Shown in pieces: positions 1-9,102 of a stretch of 64,000 nt of DNA; position 1 is the first letter of the stretch; every line of letters starts with the position of its first letter. Location of the stretch: NCBI RefSeq assembly GCF_002277815.1, contig NZ_NKJI01000006.1, positions 62,001 through 126,000 on the forward strand, in the 5' to 3' direction. The notes beneath the pieces were generated by a model. That model saw only the letters and a program-made list of their open reading frames with translations. It ran no database searches and was not told the DNA's origin. Source of the stretch: Pseudomonas sp. ERMR1:02 (GTDB taxonomy: Bacteria; Pseudomonadota; Gammaproteobacteria; Pseudomonadales; Pseudomonadaceae). The translations under genes and the position numbers were made by a program.

Positions 1-711
1 CATTTCGATCAGGGCGATTTCCGGCAGGTTGTAGACCCGGCGCATGGTGTCTTCGCTGGCATTGCCGGTGCACGCGGCGATGTGCAGGTAACCGTTGGTT
101 TTCGCCACGTCGATGCCTTGGTGGATCGAGGCAATATACGCCGCGCAGGAAAACGGCCGAACAATGCCGCTGGTGCCGAGGATCGACAGACCGCCGAGAA
201 TCCCCAAGCGCGGATTCATGGTTTTCAACGCCAGCGCCTCGCCGTTTTCGACGTTCACCGTTACTTCAAAACCGCCGCGATAGCCCAATTCGCCAGCGAG
301 CCGGGTCAGGTGATCGGTGATCATTTTGCGCGGCACCGGGTTGATCGCCGGCTCACCGACACCCAGAACCAGGCCGGGGCGGGTGACTGTGCCGACACCG
401 AGTCCGGCATTGAAACCAATGCCTGGCTCGGCGCGCAGTCGCACCTGGGAATAAAGCAGGGCACCGTGGGTGACGTCGGGATCGTCTCCGGCATCCTTGA
501 TCGTGCCGGCCTCGGCGCTGTCGTCCGTCAGCCGGCAGAACTCCAGGCGCATTTGTACCTGTTTGCCCTTGGGCAAGACGATTTCCACCGCGTCGGCCGT
601 GTGGCCCGTGAGCAGCAGGCGAGCTGCCGCGAGGCTGGTCGCTGTGGCGCAACTGCCCGTGGTCAAGCCACTGCGTAGCGGCGCGGGTTGTTCGGCAGTT
701 TCGTCACGCAT
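1..711 (-). CDS. cbiD: Cobalt-precorrin-5B C1-methyltransferase CbiD, 3' part outside window
   Basis: S-adenosylmethionine-dependent methylation at C1 of the corrin ring, coupled to loss of the extruded two-carbon fragment; cytoplasmic step of cobalamin synthesis. The window starts inside the gene: 237 codons run from the ATG at 711 with no stop. The N-terminus has the CbiD signature [11 protein letters not shown] at residues 14-24, and further in there are the glycine-rich [15 protein letters not shown] and [11 protein letters not shown] stretches. The start overlaps the last 8 bases of cobL (ATGCGTGA), so the two are translationally coupled. Pseudomonads use a CbiD-type enzyme in an otherwise aerobic (Cob) pathway. 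The family assignment is secure; the length cannot be checked. Confidence 0.93.
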   Translation of the reverse strand, partial: MRDETAEQPAPLRSGLTTGSCATATSLAAARLLLTGHTADAVEIVLPKGKQVQMRLEFCRLTDDSAEAGTIKDAGDDPDVTHGALLYSQVRLRAEPGIGFNAGLGVGTVTRPGLVLGVGEPAINPVPRKMITDHLTRLAGELGYRGGFEVTVNVENGEALALKTMNPRLGILGGLSILGTSGIVRPFSCAAYIASIHQGIDVAKTNGYLHIAACTGNASEDTMRRVYNLPEIALIEM

Positions 712-1915
712 CGAGAGGTTTCGTCATATCCAGAACGGTAATCGGCAATGCCTGGCGCCAAGTGTCGAAATCGCCCAGCGGTTGCGCCTGGGCGATATGA
801 ATGCGCGTCAGCTCCCCGCCGTGCTGTTCACGCCACGCCATCAGGGTCATTTCACTCTGCAGTGTGACCGCGTTGGCGATCAGTCGACCACCCGGTTTGA
901 GGGCGTCCCAGCAGCTTTCCAGCACACCTTCGCGAGTGACGCCGCCACCGATGAAAATGGCGTCTGGACGTTCGAGCCCATCGAGGGCTTGTGGTGCACG
1001 GCCGCGAATCAGTTGCAGGCCGGGCACGCCGAGGGCATCGCGATTGTGTTCGATCAACTGCTGACGTCCGTCATCGGCCTCGATTGCCAGCGCCCGGCAA
1101 CTCGGGTGGGCGCGCATCCATTCAATGCCGATCGAACCGCTGCCGGCGCCGACATCCCACAACAGTTCGCCGGGTACCGGTGCCAGGCGCGCGAGGGTGA
1201 TCGCGCGCACGTCGCGCTTGGTCAGTTGGCCGTCATGTTTGAACGCCGAATCCGGCAGCCCGGCGAGGCGCGACAGGCGTGGCGTATTCGGTTCGGCGAT
1301 GCATTCGATGGCGATCAGGTTCAAGTCGGCGATGGCGTAATCGGTCCAGTCGCTGGCGAGGCCGTCGATACGCCGCTCGGCTTCACCGCCCAGATGTTCC
1401 AACACGGTGAGGCGGCTTGGTCCGAATCCACGTTCACGCAACAGCGTGGCGATGGCGGCGGGGCTGCGACCGTCATTGCTCAACACCAGCAAGCGTACGC
1501 CGCTGAACAACTGGGCGCTGAGTGCCGCAACGGGGCGGGCAACCACCGACAGTGTGACCACATCCTGCAATGGCCAACCCATTCGGGCGGCGGCGAGCGA
1601 GCAAGAAGAAGGGGCGGGCAGAATCAGCATTTCATCACACGGCAATTGTCGGGCGAGACTGGCACCCACCCCGAAAAACATCGGATCACCGCTGGCCAGG
1701 ACGCAGACAGGCTCGCCACGCCTGGCCAAAACTGGCTCAAGGGTAAAAGGACTGGGCCACAGTTGCCGGTCGCCACGGATGCAGACAGGCAACAAATCCA
1801 GCTGCCGTTGAGCGCCAATGATCCGTGTAGCGTTCAGCAAAGCGTGTCGGGCATTTTTGCCAAGCCCCTTGAAGCCTTCTTCTCCAATGCCTACCACTGT
1901 CAGCCAGGGGGTCAT
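704..1915 (-). CDS. cobL: Precorrin-6Y C5,15-methyltransferase (decarboxylating), CbiE-CbiT fusion
   Basis: Methylates C5 and C15 of precorrin-6Y and decarboxylates the C12 acetate side chain. The 403-residue protein is the usual fusion. The N-terminal CbiE-like tetrapyrrole methylase (about 1-200) starts [12 protein letters not shown] and contains the [14 protein letters not shown] loop. The C-terminal CbiT-like Rossmann methyltransferase (about 215-395) has the SAM motif [18 protein letters not shown] near residues 251-268. It reads away from cobG and into cbiD with an 8-base overlap, so cobL-cbiD form one transcription unit. The ATG at 1915 gives the canonical N-terminus. Full length and intact. 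Confidence 0.95.
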   Translation of the reverse strand: MTPWLTVVGIGEEGFKGLGKNARHALLNATRIIGAQRQLDLLPVCIRGDRQLWPSPFTLEPVLARRGEPVCVLASGDPMFFGVGASLARQLPCDEMLILPAPSSCSLAAARMGWPLQDVVTLSVVARPVAALSAQLFSGVRLLVLSNDGRSPAAIATLLRERGFGPSRLTVLEHLGGEAERRIDGLASDWTDYAIADLNLIAIECIAEPNTPRLSRLAGLPDSAFKHDGQLTKRDVRAITLARLAPVPGELLWDVGAGSGSIGIEWMRAHPSCRALAIEADDGRQQLIEHNRDALGVPGLQLIRGRAPQALDGLERPDAIFIGGGVTREGVLESCWDALKPGGRLIANAVTLQSEMTLMAWREQHGGELTRIHIAQAQPLGDFDTWRQALPITVLDMTKPLDA

Positions 1916-2043
1916 GCTGTTCCTCTTCTATCAATCCAGGCCATCACCGCTCCGATCTGTATCGGTCTGGCGGAAGCGCATCATAGCGCGCCGACAGTGA
2001 TAGCAGCCCTTCAACGCGGCAGGGAATTTACCCTGTTCGTTCT

Positions 2044-2679
2044 TTACGCAGATTGAATCTCGTCATTCCGATCTCGAGCCTCTTTTTCTCGAGGAGCGCT
2101 CTTTTGTTTCGAGTGTGCGTTTATCCAGCTTGAGATAAGCCCGTTGCTGGATGATTTTGAGGTCTGATCTTCCGCGTCCAGGAACAGAAAATTGCTTTTT
2201 CTTGTCTGTGTCACCAACTCAAGATTGAAGACTGCTATTTCGAGAAAACCCTTTGAGTCGTACCGGGCAGGTATTACTTGGAAACGCTCTCCCAAAAGAC
2301 TTTCTTCATCCAGCGAATGGAGCGCCGGTTTGTCAGGTTGAAGCACATCGAGCGTGTCAATCATGGCGTTCCCTTGTCGGGAGTCCCGCATGCGTTGGGC
2401 GCTTTGGATCAAAAACTCCGCAACGCTTTTCGAAATGTTGTAACGGGTGCGGGTAGTAACGGCATCTTCAAATACAGACCACCCCAGAAAATTCAGGGTG
2501 TTTACATATTCATGTAGCCACTTTGCCGAGTCGACGAAACGGCTGCAGATCATATCGGCGGACTTTGTGGCTAGCTGTGTGCAATGGGTAAGGTCGTCGT
2601 AATCCTGCGGAGAAATGTCGCCTATGCATGAAACAAGATTGTGGCCGGTCAAGATTCCATTCAACGTCTGTCTGTCCAT
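2044..2679 (-). CDS. Protein of unknown function, paralogue of the gene at 7553-8368
   Basis: I do not recognise a family. It encodes 211 residues with no signal peptide and no clear membrane segment; the C-terminal 30 residues are strongly charged (KQKSAPREKEARDRNDE). A GGGAG ribosome site lies about 7 bases before the ATG. Base composition is visibly more AT-rich than the neighbouring cob genes, suggesting later acquisition. Residues 54-69 (W-x-H-x8-L-G-x2-V) and 109-127 (TLD-x-L-x5-A-x3-L-x2-ES) align without gaps with residues 97-112 and 161-179 of the product of 7553-8368; an IP and an LFxD motif further on also line up. It sits between the divergent cobL and cobG units and probably has its own promoter. 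Confidence 0.75.
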   Translation of the reverse strand: MDRQTLNGILTGHNLVSCIGDISPQDYDDLTHCTQLATKSADMICSRFVDSAKWLHEYVNTLNFLGWSVFEDAVTTRTRYNISKSVAEFLIQSAQRMRDSRQGNAMIDTLDVLQPDKPALHSLDEESLLGERFQVIPARYDSKGFLEIAVFNLELVTQTRKSNFLFLDAEDQTSKSSSNGLISSWINAHSKQKSAPREKEARDRNDEIQSA

Positions 2680-2929
2680 ATGTTGCTCCCTGGATATAGC
2701 TGTCTGGTGAGATGGGTTGTTTGATTACCTATAAAAAGTACAGCGGGCGGTGGGTGGTTTAAATAAGAGCGGTTTGGGGAATTGATTCTTGTTGTTAGTG
2801 TTTGTCGCGAAGTTGGCCTCAAGACACAGCGTCAGGATCCAGCGCTTTTCGTCGTCAACCCACCTGGACTTTTCATCCCGCCAGACAAAGCAGGCATAAT
2901 GCTGCCCTTCATCTCCTGCCGGTCATCCT
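2680..2929. other. Divergent intergenic region upstream of cobG
   Basis: 250 bases between the unknown gene (minus) and cobG (plus), holding both promoters by position. I looked for the cobalamin riboswitch B12 box and its usual peripheral stems and do not see them. The first 100 bases are AT-rich. Confidence 0.5.
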
Positions 2930-4252
2930 GTGAACTCTCGTCAGAAATCCAACCCTTTACGTCCATCGGCCTGTCCCGGGTTGTTGCGTATCGTCCAGGC
3001 GTTGGACGGCGGTATCTGTCGGATCAAACTCAATGGTGGTTCGATCCGCGCACAGCAGGCGGTAGCTGTGGCTGACGCAGCCGAGCGGTATGCCGGTGGG
3101 GTGATCGAGGCGACCAACCGCGCCAACCTGCAGATCCGCGGGATTGGCTGCGAACAGGCAACTTTGATCAACGGTCTGCTTGCTGCGGGGCTGGGGCCGA
3201 GTAATGCGGCAGGCGATGATGTGCGCAATCTGATGCTCAGCCCTGCCGCCGGCATCGATCGGCAAATGCTGTTCGACACCCGGCCGTTGGCTGAACAGAT
3301 CCTTGCCACGGTGCAACGAAACGAACGTTTCCACGACCTCAGCGCCAAATTTGCCGTGCAGCTCGATGGCGGTGAAGCCTTGGCGATGCTTGAACATCCC
3401 CACGACCTGTGGCTCTCGGCCTTTGAGCGAGACGGCGAGCGGCGGTTGGCGTTTGGTCTGGCCGGGTGCCCCACGGACGCGGCCGCAGGCTCCGTCGCAC
3501 TCGACGATGGCCTTGGCCTGGTGGTCGCGGTTCTTGATTTATTCCTTGAGCTGGCGCGTCCCGAGCAAACGCGGATGCGTCATTTGTTGGCTGAGCACTC
3601 AATCGAAGACTTTCTTCATCGCTTGGCCGAGCGTGCCGCCATCCAGGTCGCGACCGATTGGCGACGTAGCCCGGATTCGAGTGTTCTGCATATTGGCGCT
3701 CATCCCCAGGCCGAAGCAGGTCTTGTATACGTGGGTGCGGTGCCGCCGCTGGGACGGCTGAATCCAGCAATGCTGCGTGGCGCTGCACAGCTGGCGGACG
3801 AGTTCGGCGACGGGAGCCTGCGGTTCACACCTTGGCAAAGTCTGCTGCTGCCCAATATCCGCAACGAACACGGCGCTGAAGTCATTCGGCGTCTGGAACT
3901 GCTGGGATTGCTGTGCAGCACCGATCAGCCGTTGACCCGGATGATCGCCTGCACCGGTTCAAACGGCTGTGGCAAAAGCCTGGCCGAGACCAAGGGCGAT
4001 GCCCGGCAATTGGCCGCACTGCTGCAACGTCACGGGCATGCGCTGAGTGTGCACCTGAGCGGTTGTCCGCGCTCCTGTGCCGCCGCGCATACCGCGCCGG
4101 CCACGTTGCTGGCCGTCGCACCCGGCCACTACGATCTATATTTTCGCGATGCAGCGCAGTCCGGTTTGGGCGCTCTGCACGCAAGTAATCTTACTATTGA
4201 AGCGGTCGCAGCCTTGCTCGACGCCCGCTCACGGAGCCCCCTCGATGCTTGA
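2930..4252 (+). CDS. cobG: Precorrin-3B synthase CobG
   Basis: Oxygen-dependent ring-contraction enzyme converting precorrin-3A to precorrin-3B; its presence marks the aerobic cobalamin route. It has the sulfite/nitrite reductase fold with one [4Fe-4S] cluster. The 440-residue product has two half repeats beginning with CPGLLRIV and MLRGAAQL, and the cluster ligands are visible in ACTGSNGCGKSLAETK (about 340-355) and HLSGCPRSCAAAH (about 375-388). Start is GTG at 2930; no strong ribosome site is seen, so a start a few codons downstream remains possible. The stop overlaps the cobH start by 8 bases: first gene of cobG-cobH-cobI-cobJ. Confidence 0.94.
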   Translation: MNSRQKSNPLRPSACPGLLRIVQALDGGICRIKLNGGSIRAQQAVAVADAAERYAGGVIEATNRANLQIRGIGCEQATLINGLLAAGLGPSNAAGDDVRNLMLSPAAGIDRQMLFDTRPLAEQILATVQRNERFHDLSAKFAVQLDGGEALAMLEHPHDLWLSAFERDGERRLAFGLAGCPTDAAAGSVALDDGLGLVVAVLDLFLELARPEQTRMRHLLAEHSIEDFLHRLAERAAIQVATDWRRSPDSSVLHIGAHPQAEAGLVYVGAVPPLGRLNPAMLRGAAQLADEFGDGSLRFTPWQSLLLPNIRNEHGAEVIRRLELLGLLCSTDQPLTRMIACTGSNGCGKSLAETKGDARQLAALLQRHGHALSVHLSGCPRSCAAAHTAPATLLAVAPGHYDLYFRDAAQSGLGALHASNLTIEAVAALLDARSRSPLDA

Positions 4253-4871
4253 TTACATCCGCGACGGTCAGGAGATCTATCGCAATTCCTTCGCGATCAT
4301 TCGCGCCGAGGCCAACCTCGCGCGAATCCCGGCCGATCTGGAAAAACTCGCGGTGCGGGTGATTCATGCCTGCGGCATGGTCGACGCCATCGACGGTTTG
4401 CAGTTTTCCGAAGGCGCGGGCAAGGCCGGGCGCGATGCGCTGGCGGCCGGTGCGCCGATTTTGTGTGACGCGCGGATGGTCTCCGAAGGCGTGACCCGCG
4501 CACGGTTGCCGGCGAACAATCCGGTCATCTGCACTCTGCGCGATGAAAGCGTGCCGGAGCTTGCCCGCGAGCTGGGCAACACCCGCTCCGCCGCCGCACT
4601 GGAACTGTGGCGCCCACATCTGGAGGGCAGCGTAGTAGTGATCGGTAACGCGCCTACAGCGCTGTTCTATTTGCTGGAAATGCTCGACGCTGGCGCGCCG
4701 AAACCGGCGCTGATCCTCGGCTTCCCGGTGGGCTTCGTCGGCGCCGCCGAATCCAAGGCGATGCTCGCGGCGGACAGTCGTGGTGTGCCTTTCGTAATCA
4801 TGCAAGGTCGCCTGGGCGGTAGCGCCATGGCAGCCGCCGCTGTCAATGCCCTCGCCACGGAGATCGAATGA
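4245..4871 (+). CDS. cobH: Precorrin-8X methylmutase CobH
   Basis: Moves a methyl group from C11 to C12 of precorrin-8X to give hydrogenobyrinic acid. The 208-residue product is the family's normal length. The conserved active-site histidine is in [11 protein letters not shown] (residues 38-48), and the family signature motifs DARMVSEG and [13 protein letters not shown] follow. It begins inside the 3' end of cobG and ends in a 4-base ATGA overlap with cobI, so all four genes are coupled. No defects seen. Confidence 0.96.
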   Translation: MLDYIRDGQEIYRNSFAIIRAEANLARIPADLEKLAVRVIHACGMVDAIDGLQFSEGAGKAGRDALAAGAPILCDARMVSEGVTRARLPANNPVICTLRDESVPELARELGNTRSAAALELWRPHLEGSVVVIGNAPTALFYLLEMLDAGAPKPALILGFPVGFVGAAESKAMLAADSRGVPFVIMQGRLGGSAMAAAAVNALATEIE

Positions 4872-5601
4872 TGCAGCAACCTGGACGTTTGATCGGCCTT
4901 GGCGTCGGCCCCGGTGATCCGGAACTGATTACGGTCAAAGCGTTGCGCCTGTTGCGTGAATCGCCGGTGGTGGCGTACTTCGTCGCCAAGGGTAAAAAGG
5001 GCAATGCCTTCGGCATCATCGAGGCGCATTTGCAGGACGCACAGACCTTGCTGCCGCTGGTTTATCCGGTGACCACCGAAGCACTGCCGGCGCCGCTGTC
5101 CTATGAGCAAGTGATCAGTGATTTCTACGATGCCGCGGGTAAACAACTGGCCGTGCATCTGGACGCGGGTCGCGACGTGGCTGTGATCTGCGAAGGTGAT
5201 CCGTTCTTCTACGGTTCCTATATGTATCTGCATGACCGGCTCGCAGAGCGCTATCAGGCCGAAGTCGTGCCGGGCGTGTGTTCGATGCTCGGTGGCGCTT
5301 CAGTACTCGGTGCGCCGCTGGTGTATCGCAACCAGAGCCTGTCGGTGCTTTCCGGTGTGTTGCCGCACGACGAGCTCAAGCGTCGCCTGGCCGATGCCGA
5401 TGCTGCAGTGATCATGAAGCTGGGACGCAATTTTCCCAAGGTCCGCCAGGTGCTGGAGGAGCTCGGGTTGGCAGACCGGGCGCTTTATGTCGAGCGCGCG
5501 ACCATGGCCAACCAGAAATCGTGCCGCTGGATCAGGTTGAGCCGATGTCCTCGCCGTATTTCTCGCTGATTATCGTTCCCGGTGAAAGGTGGCAAGGCTG
5601 A
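4868..5601 (+). CDS. cobI: Precorrin-2 C20-methyltransferase CobI, one-base frameshift near the 3' end
   Basis: SAM-dependent C20 methylation of precorrin-2, giving precorrin-3A, the substrate of CobG. The tetrapyrrole methylase core is complete: [16 protein letters not shown] at the N-terminus, [13 protein letters not shown], and [12 protein letters not shown]. As written the frame stops at 5569 after an unlikely arginine-rich tail. The expected C-terminus (IVPLDQVEP... VPGERWQG) continues in the next frame to a TGA at 5599-5601. Changing AAA at 5516-5518 to AAAA restores a 244-residue protein, the usual size. The restored stop shares a base with the cobJ start (TGATG). I read the break as a homopolymer miscall, not decay. 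Confidence 0.9.
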
Positions 5602-7305
5602 TGACCCGTCCAGTTCCGGCAATTGTCATTCTCGGCAATGGCAGTCTCGCCACCGCACGCAATATTCAAAAGCTCTATCCCGGAGCGCTGATCCATGGGC
5701 TGGCCGAGCGGGTCGACGGCGCGGACTGTGTCTATCACGAGTTCGGTGCGACCCTGCGTGAGTTTTATCAGCAGGACACGCCGATCATTGCTCTGTGCGC
5801 CGCCGGGATCGTGATCCGGACCCTGGCGCCGCTGCTGCTGGAAAAGGTGCCGAGCCACCAGTGTTGGCCGTGGCTGAAGACGGCAGTGCGGTCGTGCCGT
5901 TGCTTGGGGGCTGAGCGGTGTGAACGTGATGGCGCGAGAGATTGCTGCGGGCTTGAACGTGGCGCCGGCCATTACCACCAGCGGTGAGCTGCGTTTTGGC
6001 ACTTGCCTGCTCAATCCGCCCAGTGGCTATACCCTCGGTGATCTGGAGTTGGGCAAGCGGTTTGTCTCCGACTTGCTGGCCGGTGAAACGCTTCGCATCG
6101 AAGGCTCTGCACCGTGGCTGGCCCAGGCGCAGTTGCCTGAGGATGCTCAAGCGCGACTGGCGGTGCGTGTCAGCCATGTCGAACGTTTGCCTGCGGCCAA
6201 CGAATTGCTGATCTATCCACGTAATGTGTTGGTGGCGGTCAGTGCCGGCGTCGCAGATTTGCCGAACGGTGTTCGCGAAGCTTTGCATCAGGCCGCAATC
6301 GCTTTGCAATCGGTGGCTTGTCTGTTGGCGGCTGATACCGATATGGCCAGCCCGGCGCTGCGCGAAGCCGCGCGTGAGTTGGGTGTGCCATTGCGATTTG
6401 CCAAGGCTGACGTGGGCATGGGTGAGTTGGCCCGCAACGCTATCGGGCAACCTGTCTCCATTCTTGGCGACAACTTCATTGCTATTGCAGTCGCCGAACA
6501 GCCACTGGACCCGTTGCATATCGGTCGACCCCGCGGACGCCTCGCAGTGGTGGGTCTGGGACCGGGTGCGGCCGAACTGATGGTACCAGCGGTGAAAGCC
6601 GAACTGGCTCGCGCCAATGATGTGCTGGGTTATGAAACCTACGTGCGCATGGCCGGACCGTTCCGCGACGATCAGGTGCTGCATTGCACCGACAATCGCG
6701 AAGAAATGCAGCGTGCACGCCATGCCTTCGAACTGGCGGCCCAAGGGCGGTCGGTGGTGGTGGTGTCGTCTGGCGATCCGGGCGTGTTTGCCATGGCTGC
6801 TGCCGTGCTCGAAGCGCTTCATGAGTCCACCGATGTTGCGTGGCACAGCGTTGATCTGGAAATCCTGCCGGGCGTCTCCGCTTCGCTGGCGACGGCTGCC
6901 CAGGCCGGTGCGCCGTTGGGTCATGACTTCTGCGTGCTATCGCTGTCGGACAACCTCAAGCCCTGGTCGATCATCGAGAAACGTCTGGATCTGGCGGCTC
7001 AAGCCGATCTGGCCCTGGCGTTCTACAATCCGATCTCGCGTTCACGTCCATGGCAACTTGGACAGGCGCTGGACATCGTTGCCCGTCATCGCGAGCCTCA
7101 GACACCGGTCGTGCTGGGAAGAGATATCGGTCGTCCAGGTCAAACTTTACGAGTGACTACGCTCGGTCAACTGAGTGTCGATCAAGTGGACATGCGGACA
7201 ATGGTAATTATTGGGTCTTCGACGACACGTGTGATTCCTTGCCTGGATGGTCGTACATGGGTTTACACGCCCCGTAGCTATGGCGACAAACTCGCTCCCA
7301 TATGA
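5601..7305 (+). CDS. cobJ: CbiG-like/CobJ fusion, precorrin-3B C17-methyltransferase, two one-base frameshifts
   Basis: CobJ methylates C17 of precorrin-3B with ring contraction to precorrin-4. Here, as in other pseudomonads, a CbiG-like region (about residues 1-310) is fused upstream of the tetrapyrrole methylase (about 315-568: VGLGPGAAELMVPA, SSGDPGVFAMAA, LPGVSASLATAAQ). The frame is broken twice in the CbiG part: GG at 5846-5847 needs one more G (LLLEKGAEPPVLAV results), and the five G at 5906-5910 need a sixth (LLGGLSGVNVMA results). With both, the gene is 569 codons and continuous. Without them it appears as two short fragments. The codon use and the intact methylase domain argue against a pseudogene. 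Confidence 0.9.
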
Positions 7306-7340
7306 TAGTTGGTTTTGTGTCTATTATCTAAATCGTGAAG

Positions 7341-7370
7341 CCAGGTCGCCAAAGTTGTTTGGTGATCTGG
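7341..7370 (+). terminator. Hairpin after cobJ
   Basis: Thirteen-pair stem CCAGGTCGCCAAA / TTTGGTGATCTGG with a GTTG loop and two G-U pairs, 35 bases after the cobJ stop. There is no T run behind it, so it may act as an RNA-end stabiliser more than as an intrinsic terminator. Confidence 0.5.
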
Positions 7371-7552
7371 TAAGCGCGTGCTGATCTGAATTTATTTTGT
7401 GTTGCTCCGTGGTTAATGCGCATGCGCTGATCAGTAGTGGTCGGTTTTATACATATAATGTATTTGGTTGTGGTTGTTGGTGAAAGTAAGTTGAGTTAGG
7501 TTCGTGGTGTTCCGGGATGGAACGCTTGTTAGTCAATAAAGGAATATTCTGT

Positions 7553-8368
7553 ATGGCTATTTTTGAAAGTTCGGTAAGTGTTTCTGAAAGTGTAGTTTTT
7601 GTTAAAGCGTGTGTGGAGAAACGCAAACGTGGGGTGGCTGCCAGGCCGCGCGCGCGGTCGCTGGTATCCACGGTGACATCCAATCCCACAAAGGAGCTGG
7701 ATGCACTGGTACTGGGCAATAGTCTGATTGGTTACGGTGACAAGATAAGCATCGAAAACATGGCGATCATTGAAAACCTGATTACCATGTCGAAGTTGGA
7801 GGCCAATTACGAAGTGCCTGGCAATAAAGATCCCAAGGCTTGGTACCATGTATTTACCGAGTGCATGGAAGCACTTGGGTGTTTCGTGGCTGATAATGGT
7901 TATTCTAAGTACAGTGCTACTACGCTTAAGGTACAGATGGATAATGTCATGGTAGATATTATTCAGGCGGCAATCGAGGCGGCAAAAGCCGCGATTCCTG
8001 GCGCTACAGTACTCAGTGCGGTAACAAACTCTACACTGGATGCTTTGAAAAAAGAGCCTGAGGCGATCAACTTGCTGAATATTGAATCGAAAAATGCAGA
8101 AGGCGTGCGGTTGTCAACTATTCCCTGTGAACAGATGGCGAATGGAATTATTCTGATTGCGATAGCCGCAGTGGATCATCAGGGAGAGAGTAATGATGGC
8201 GGGCTACTGTTCGTTGACTGGAAAACTTCTTCACTCGACGTGTTCCATGGGAAGTCGTTCATTACTTTCAATCCTGCCCGTTACGCGGAAATAAAGTCGA
8301 CTGTCGAAGAATATCTGGGCCCTCATCGTAAGGAAGTTCTGCTCAAACGCTTCAGTCGGCGCAAGTGA
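7553..8368 (+). CDS. Protein of unknown function, paralogue of the gene at 2044-2679
   Basis: A 271-residue protein I cannot assign to a family. ATG at 7553 is chosen because AAAGGAA (7538-7544) lies 8 bases upstream; an in-frame ATG at 7517 lacks such a site. The N-terminal 45 residues include a basic stretch (EKRKRGVAARPRAR); the rest looks like mixed alpha/beta with a long alanine-rich helix (about 135-155). No signal peptide or membrane segment is obvious. It shares W-x-H-x8-L-G-x2-V, TLD-x-L-x5-A-x3-L-x2-ES, IP and LFxD motifs in the same order and spacing with the product of 2044-2679, but has an extra N-terminal region. Composition is AT-rich compared with cobJ. Confidence 0.78.
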   Translation: MAIFESSVSVSESVVFVKACVEKRKRGVAARPRARSLVSTVTSNPTKELDALVLGNSLIGYGDKISIENMAIIENLITMSKLEANYEVPGNKDPKAWYHVFTECMEALGCFVADNGYSKYSATTLKVQMDNVMVDIIQAAIEAAKAAIPGATVLSAVTNSTLDALKKEPEAINLLNIESKNAEGVRLSTIPCEQMANGIILIAIAAVDHQGESNDGGLLFVDWKTSSLDVFHGKSFITFNPARYAEIKSTVEEYLGPHRKEVLLKRFSRRK

Positions 8369-8374
8369 CGGGGT

Positions 8375-8403
8375 AAGGTCAGAAATTTGTTATCTCTGAC
8401 CTT
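8375..8403. terminator. Hairpin between convergent genes
   Basis: Perfect nine-pair stem AAGGTCAGA / TCTGACCTT with an 11-base loop, placed just past the stop of the plus-strand gene and before the end of the minus-strand marC-family gene. It could serve either strand; neither side has a long T run. Confidence 0.5.
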
Positions 8404-8441
8404 CCATCGCAATGAGAAAGTCCCGATGACAGCAACAACGG

Positions 8442-9038
8442 CTAAGGAACCAGGTAGCCCTTGACCCCTGTAAAAATAATCTGTGCAGCCAGCGCACACA
8501 CGAACAACCCCATCAACCGGCTGACAATCTGCAGCCCCTGATCGCCGAGAATACGCTCGATGCGGTTGGACAGATACAGCACCACGCCAACCGTGAAGCT
8601 GGCCAGGGCAATGCTGACGATGGCCATGAGCTTGTCATCCCAATGCGGCTGGCTCACGCCCATCACCAACAAGGCACCGATGGTGCCAGGGCCGACCGTC
8701 AACGGGATGGTCAGCGGGACGATGGTCACATCCTGCTGCACGTTGTCGGTCTGCACCGCCGACTTGCCCTGGGCCATGCCCAGTGCCGAGATGAACAGCA
8801 CGCTGCCGGCACCAATACGGAACGCGTCCACGGTGATGCCGAAGACGCTGAAAATCACCCGGCCGAACAAGTACAGCAAAACACTGGAGACCAGCGTGGC
8901 GATCGCCACTTTCCAGGCCAGCCGACGTTGTTCCTTGCGCGAGTAGCCGCGGGTCAGACTGATGAAGCAGGACAACACGAAGAACGGGCTGTAGAGCACC
9001 AGCATCTTCAGGTAAACACTGAACAACACGTGGAGCAT
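8442..9038 (-). CDS. MarC family integral membrane protein
   Basis: A 198-residue inner-membrane protein with six predicted hydrophobic segments, typical of the MarC/YchE family, whose transport role is not settled (the old multiple-antibiotic-resistance name is not a proven function). Family features seen are the first segment followed by SCFISLTRGYSRKEQRR, and the conserved VPLTIPLTVGPGTIGALLV loop between segments three and four. It stands alone: a hairpin separates it from the gene on its left, and retS lies 64 bases past its start, also on the minus strand. Start ATG at 9038 gives the standard N-terminus. Confidence 0.88.
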   Translation of the reverse strand: MLHVLFSVYLKMLVLYSPFFVLSCFISLTRGYSRKEQRRLAWKVAIATLVSSVLLYLFGRVIFSVFGITVDAFRIGAGSVLFISALGMAQGKSAVQTDNVQQDVTIVPLTIPLTVGPGTIGALLVMGVSQPHWDDKLMAIVSIALASFTVGVVLYLSNRIERILGDQGLQIVSRLMGLFVCALAAQIIFTGVKGYLVP

Positions 9039-9102
9039 GGTGCAGGCTCACTGGCGAGGGAAGTCGAGGGGGAGTCTATCAGGCGTCGCGCAGTCTGTCG
9101 GC

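Noticed and set aside
470..2056. Long plus-strand open frame of 528 codons opposite cbiD and cobL
   Set aside because: It is the antisense shadow of two well-identified cob genes, has no ribosome site and no recognisable protein features; GC-rich codon bias commonly leaves such frames open.
2680..2929. Possible cobalamin riboswitch before cobG
   Set aside because: The B12 box and the expected peripheral helices could not be found by eye.
4868..7305. Calling cobI and cobJ pseudogenes
   Set aside because: Three breaks are all one-base losses in homopolymers, with full motifs on both sides and intact neighbours; the same kind of break occurs in speA and cmoM.
7438..7516. AT-rich stretch before 7553 as an insertion-sequence end
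   Set aside because: No terminal inverted repeats or target duplication could be seen around it.
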